From assembly GCA_013397115.1 (NCBI GenBank), contig VWZW01007711.1, forward strand, positions 157,625-221,624: a stretch of DNA of 64,000 nt, in the 5' to 3' direction. Below are positions 60,591 through 64,000 of this stretch, one piece after another (positions within the stretch are counted from its first letter, which is position 1; every line of letters starts with the position of its first letter). Origin of the DNA: Edolisoma coerulescens (lineage: Eukaryota > Chordata > Aves > Passeriformes > Campephagidae). Below the pieces are notes generated by a model. That model was not told where the DNA came from, did not search any database, and saw only the letters and a program-made list of their open reading frames with translations. A program made the position numbers and the translations under genes.

Positions 60591-61022
60591 GTGAGTGTCC
60601 AGCAGCAATGCCCTGGAGCAATGCCCATGGGATTCCTAGGACAGGACATATTCTTCTCCTGGTCATCCATTCACCATGCTGGAGGTTAGTTTGGACCAGA
60701 GCCATGGCATCCAGCCCCTGGCGTTCCCCGAGCAGCAGAGGTGTCAGGGCAGGGCTGTTGGTGTGTGGTGACATCTGTGTCCCACCAGGGATCCATCCCA
60801 GGACTCATCCTGCAAACACAGGTCCAAGGTCCAGGCCAGGTACAGCCTTTCCCATACCTGACCAAGGTTTGCTCATTTCAGGGAAATCCAAATAGGAGCT
60901 GCTACCACCACAGCTGGAAACAGAGAAATGGTCATGATGAGGGACCTGTTGTCTCCCTGGAGGAAAGATTCATTTCCCAAGCTATGAAGCCTCTGGTGAC
61001 CACTTTCATTCTCTTGCTAAAG

Positions 61023-61131
61023 ATCTGTGACACCTGTGGCTGGACTCCTGGGGACAGGGATGCACTGTCCCAGGGTGGATGCACAGCCTGTGTGGAGAAC
61101 CTCTGGAGGAAGGAAGAAGTTACCTGTGATG
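61023..61131 (+). other. Candidate coding exon A, cysteine-rich
   Basis: A pyrimidine-rich tract ending GCTAAAG precedes 109 bases that end at a GTGAGT donor, a near-perfect signal. In phase 0 it encodes a 36-residue stretch with five cysteines: C-D-T-C-G-W-T-P-G at the start, G-G-C-T-A-C in the middle and E-V-T-C-D at the end. It ends in phase 1, which fits the open frame of the next candidate exon. The spacing and the G-W-x-P loosely recall EGF-like modules of adhesion receptors, but the match is weak and could be chance. The gene, if real, is unidentified. Confidence 0.2.
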
Positions 61132-62101
61132 GTGAGTCCATGGGAAGGTGAACCCATGCCCTTCTGGAAAGGTGAAGTATTTCAGAGCTGTTTGAATCAG
61201 ACTCAGCTTGGCCTCTGACTGTGGTCCAGCCCCATATGGGGTATTTCCATAGGACCATCACCCCTCCCAGTATCTCATGTGCCTCCAACAGCCAGATCTG
61301 GCTTGGGCTCAGGAAGCAAAGTCAGCCAACACAAAGCTCCGTGCATTCATTGCAGTGACTCCTGCAGAGTGGCCCTTCAGGCTCTTTTCTCCCCTCCAGT
61401 CAACTTCTGGGCATAGCTTTGGTTCTAGCACTGCCATGACAGTAAATACTCCAATTCCCATGGGAATTGAGATTATTTCTGTGACTGGGATTTTAAAAGT
61501 CACAAGGACTTGGTTGGCAGAACCTGCAGGGTTGATCCAGGGGCCTGCAAGGGAAAATACCACCTGACAATAGGAAAAGTAGCAAAATCACAAGTTTATT
61601 GTTTCTGTTCACTCCATGCAAAATGTCAGGTTATGGCAGCATTCATCAGGGTGTCTCTGTAAATCAGTCATGATGATTTTCCTTCCCTGTTCTCAAACCA
61701 GAGACACTCAACAACAGCTTGTGTAGTTGCTGGGAGCTTCGGGTGAGCTCCCTGACCCTAATCCAGCCTCTTTTTTTTGCTCCCATGGTGGCACTTCAGA
61801 AGACTCACGGAGTCTCTCTCCTATTCCCAAGGCAACAGGATCATGGAAAACTGGCAATAGGATTGTGAACCCACACAATGATCTGCAACCACAGAGAGAG
61901 GACAAATCCAGGATTTGTTTCAAGGGGCTCTTGAGGAACTGGCCCAAGGCCTGAAGCCTTGTTTCTGCTGTTTCACATTCATTTTAATCACATTTCCTCC
62001 ATGATACATCATCATGGAATATGGTACCTTCTTTCCCTCTCATTCCTAATGAGCCCATCACAACTCCCTTCCTGAGAAATATTTTCCCCTGCAATTCCCA
62101 G

Positions 62102-62287
62102 TGGAAGACACTGGGCAGAAAGCCATGGAAGCTGCTGTCCTGTCAGTCCTCACGGCCACAGGACTACAACTGGAGCCCTCCTTGCCCTGTGGACAGTTCA
62201 GCAGTGGGGATGAGAACACTCATTTTGCATCAGTAGCTTTGCCCCAGATCATCTCAATGATTTTTGCCAAGCTGAAAGTCTCTTGAA
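62102..62287 (+). other. Candidate coding exon B
   Basis: The segment follows a good acceptor tract ending in AATTCCCAG. In the phase left by candidate exon A it reads V-E-D-T-G-Q-K-A-M-E-A-A-V-L-S-V-L-T-A-T and stays open for about 61 codons to TGA (62285-62287). The amphipathic run A-V-L-S-V-L-T-A-T-G-L loosely recalls a helix in the GAIN domain of EGF-TM7 adhesion receptors. No strong donor is visible, so it would be a last exon or is not an exon. This is an uncertain call based on frame compatibility and composition only. Confidence 0.2.
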
Positions 62288-62624
62288 AGAGTTTTAATGT
62301 TTAAAGAGGAAAAAATTGAAGTGTCTGACATGGAAAAGTAGTGAAGAGAGCACCAAAACAGGGCTACTGTGAGTAATGTCCTACCTGGGGGCTCCAGGAG
62401 TTTCCAGCTAGACAAACAAATGCTCGTGGGAATTTCTGCAGAGAATACTGTGAATGTTTTCAGGGAATGCTGAACATCCTAAAGTGTGAGATTGTCAGGG
62501 GAATTTGAGCCCACTGGTGTATGCTAAGGACATGGAAAGCAAAATGTCTCCTTTCATGCCTTCCTCAGAATGACCCAGCCAGGATCCAAGTCCTCCACAC
62601 TCTCTGCTTTCTTATCTTTCCCAG

Positions 62625-62686
62625 AGCAGATGAAGCTACTGACAATGTCCAGGGCTGAAACAAATTTGGATGCTTTGAAGAATCAG
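62625..62686 (+). other. Candidate exon C, short
   Basis: Sixty-two bases lie between a strong acceptor tract ('cttatctttcccag') and a CAG-GTAAAA donor. One frame is open, reading Q-M-K-L-L-T-M-S-R-A-E-T-N-L-D-A-L-K-N-Q. It is too short to identify and may be chance. It follows candidates A and B on the same strand. Confidence 0.15.
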
Positions 62687-64000
62687 GTAAAAAGAATTTT
62701 TGGAGGCATCTGAAGGTATTCCTGCACCTTCTCCAACTCAGCACGGTGCTCTGGGCTGGTTTGATGGTCTTACAGAACAAGGGCAACACAAAGCCAGGTC
62801 TCATCCCCTCGATACCTGTTCAGGGAGCACCTGAGGGGCAGGAGGGCCTGGGGAGGGGGTTCAGCAGGAGGTTTGACAGTTATTGTTCACTAAAGTGAGC
62901 AGCCCAGCCTAATGCGGGTCATTCATTCCCCACTCCTGCCCGGTCAGCTGCAGTATTAGCGCTGGTCAAAGGTCTCCCCAAACATTTACCATCCATTAAA
63001 AGCTAACCTTTCCATGGGATGTTTGAGCTCTGAGTCCCTGGATAGCTGCAGGCGATGCATGGGGCTCGCTGCCTCTCCGGGGGTCTCTCGCTGTCCAACC
63101 CCGCTGGGAGAGCGGCATTCCAGGAGCCGACGCTCTCTCCGCCTCACTCCTCCAGCAGCCTGAGAGCCGTGAACAGCTTGCTGGCAGCTGGACATTCCTT
63201 GTGGGCACTGTCAAGTTTGCTGGTCTTCTCCCTCCAAAAATAAACAGCAAAATGTATTTGAGATCAGAGCTTAGCAGGAAATGGTTTTACATGGTTTTCT
63301 TTCATTCGAGGGGCAGGTTTTCAAAGATTTGGAATTTTCCCCATCATATATTGTGATCAAAGCTGAAATCGTGGAGTGTCAGTTTGATTTTTCAGTGGGG
63401 TCTATCAGATTTGTCATTTAAATCTAACTTGGTGGATGGTAAGCACATCAGGATGGTGCTTTACATCCGGCAGGGAGAAAGAGAGAAAAGGAAAATGCTT
63501 ATGAGAAAGATCCTAAAGGATTTGACAAAGCTGCAGAGAGCTCAGGGAGAGCTTTGCCTCACTCAAGACTCAACAAGAAGCTCAAGATCTGACTCAGTAA
63601 GAGAGTTAAACGTTTAAGATTAGGCTTATGGCTCCATTAAAACCCTTTACTGTATGGGATTGGATATGGCAACAAAGCAGAGGCTTCACTTTAAGGCCTG
63701 AAGAGAGGTATAGAAACAATAACAATATTGACAACAATTTGTTGCTATGATTGTTATTAATGTTTTTGTGATTATTATTGTATTTAAGTGGAAATGGGCA
63801 CATGGTTGAATTAAAATACATGCTAATCTCCAACCTGCAAAAACAAAGAAACCTTGTGGACAGCCAGAATTAAGAATTTAACACTGAATTGGATCCAATT
63901 CCAACATTTTAACTGGAATGATAAGAACTTCTCAAAACCCGGGGAGATGCTGCTCTAAGGACAGTGATTTTATCAGAGCTTGTGCCATCTACACCCTCAG

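Larger units (their letters stand above)
60591..64000. other. Right-hand flank, exon-like pieces but no assigned gene
   Basis: Three segments with fair splice signals lie at 61023-61131, 62102-62287 and 62625-62686; the first two and the third are listed separately. Elsewhere there are AT-rich stretches (63700-63830) and a plus-strand frame at 63384-63617 of 77 codons, rich in lysine and arginine, without a known domain. GOSR2, the mammalian downstream neighbour of WNT9B, was not recognised. Confidence 0.4.

Noticed and set aside
40301..64000. Search for GOSR2, the mammalian downstream neighbour
   Set aside because: No segment resembling the SNARE helix, the membrane anchor or the conserved first exon was found. 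It may lie beyond the right edge.
1..64000. tRNA, rRNA, snRNA genes, CRISPR arrays and bacterial features
   Set aside because: None was seen by eye. A vertebrate nuclear window of this kind would not be expected to hold CRISPR arrays, and no tRNA A-box and B-box pair stood out.

Overview
This is a 64 kb piece of vertebrate nuclear DNA, almost certainly from a bird. It has many truncated CR1 LINE 3' ends of the avian type, a solo LTR resembling avian ERVL-class elements, a GC-rich background with small CpG islands, and one clearly recognisable spliced vertebrate gene. Nothing in it is bacterial. A passerine is plausible but not proven.

The only gene I can support firmly is WNT9B on the plus strand. 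It has four coding exons: exon 1 (3' part only, 18666-18700), exon 2 (28527-28783), exon 3 (34376-34641) and exon 4 (35525-36001). Splice sites are GT/AG and phases are compatible at every junction. The visible reading frame is 344 residues and contains all 24 cysteines expected of a Wnt, the Asn-Cys-Ser glycosylation site and the serine that is lipidated in Wnts. The start codon and most of the signal peptide fall in a 147-base assembly gap (18518-18664). A 3' UTR of about 4.3 kb is likely, ending near 40300.

Layout: 1-18.2 kb is the 5' flank, with five CR1 pieces and a GC-rich, CpG-containing patch at 8.74-9.12 kb holding a CTCF-like motif. A GC-rich island at 18.2-19.1 kb surrounds exon 1 and has minisatellites on both sides. 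Introns 1 to 3 are about 9.8, 5.6 and 0.9 kb. From 40.3 kb to the right edge the sequence is intergenic, with CR1 pieces, a solo LTR (55.9-56.5 kb) and a CA-rich array broken by a 601-base gap (59.2-60.2 kb). Near the right edge, at 61-62.7 kb, there are exon-like pieces I cannot assign with confidence. In mammals WNT3 lies head to head with WNT9B and GOSR2 lies downstream; I found exons of neither here.

The most interesting lead is an unannotated exon-like segment inside WNT9B intron 3 (35409-35493). It has strong splice signals and stays open in the exon 3 frame for 24 codons, then stops. If used, it would give a Wnt9b lacking the lipidation site and the C-terminal cysteine-rich part. I see no evidence of a wholly new biological system.
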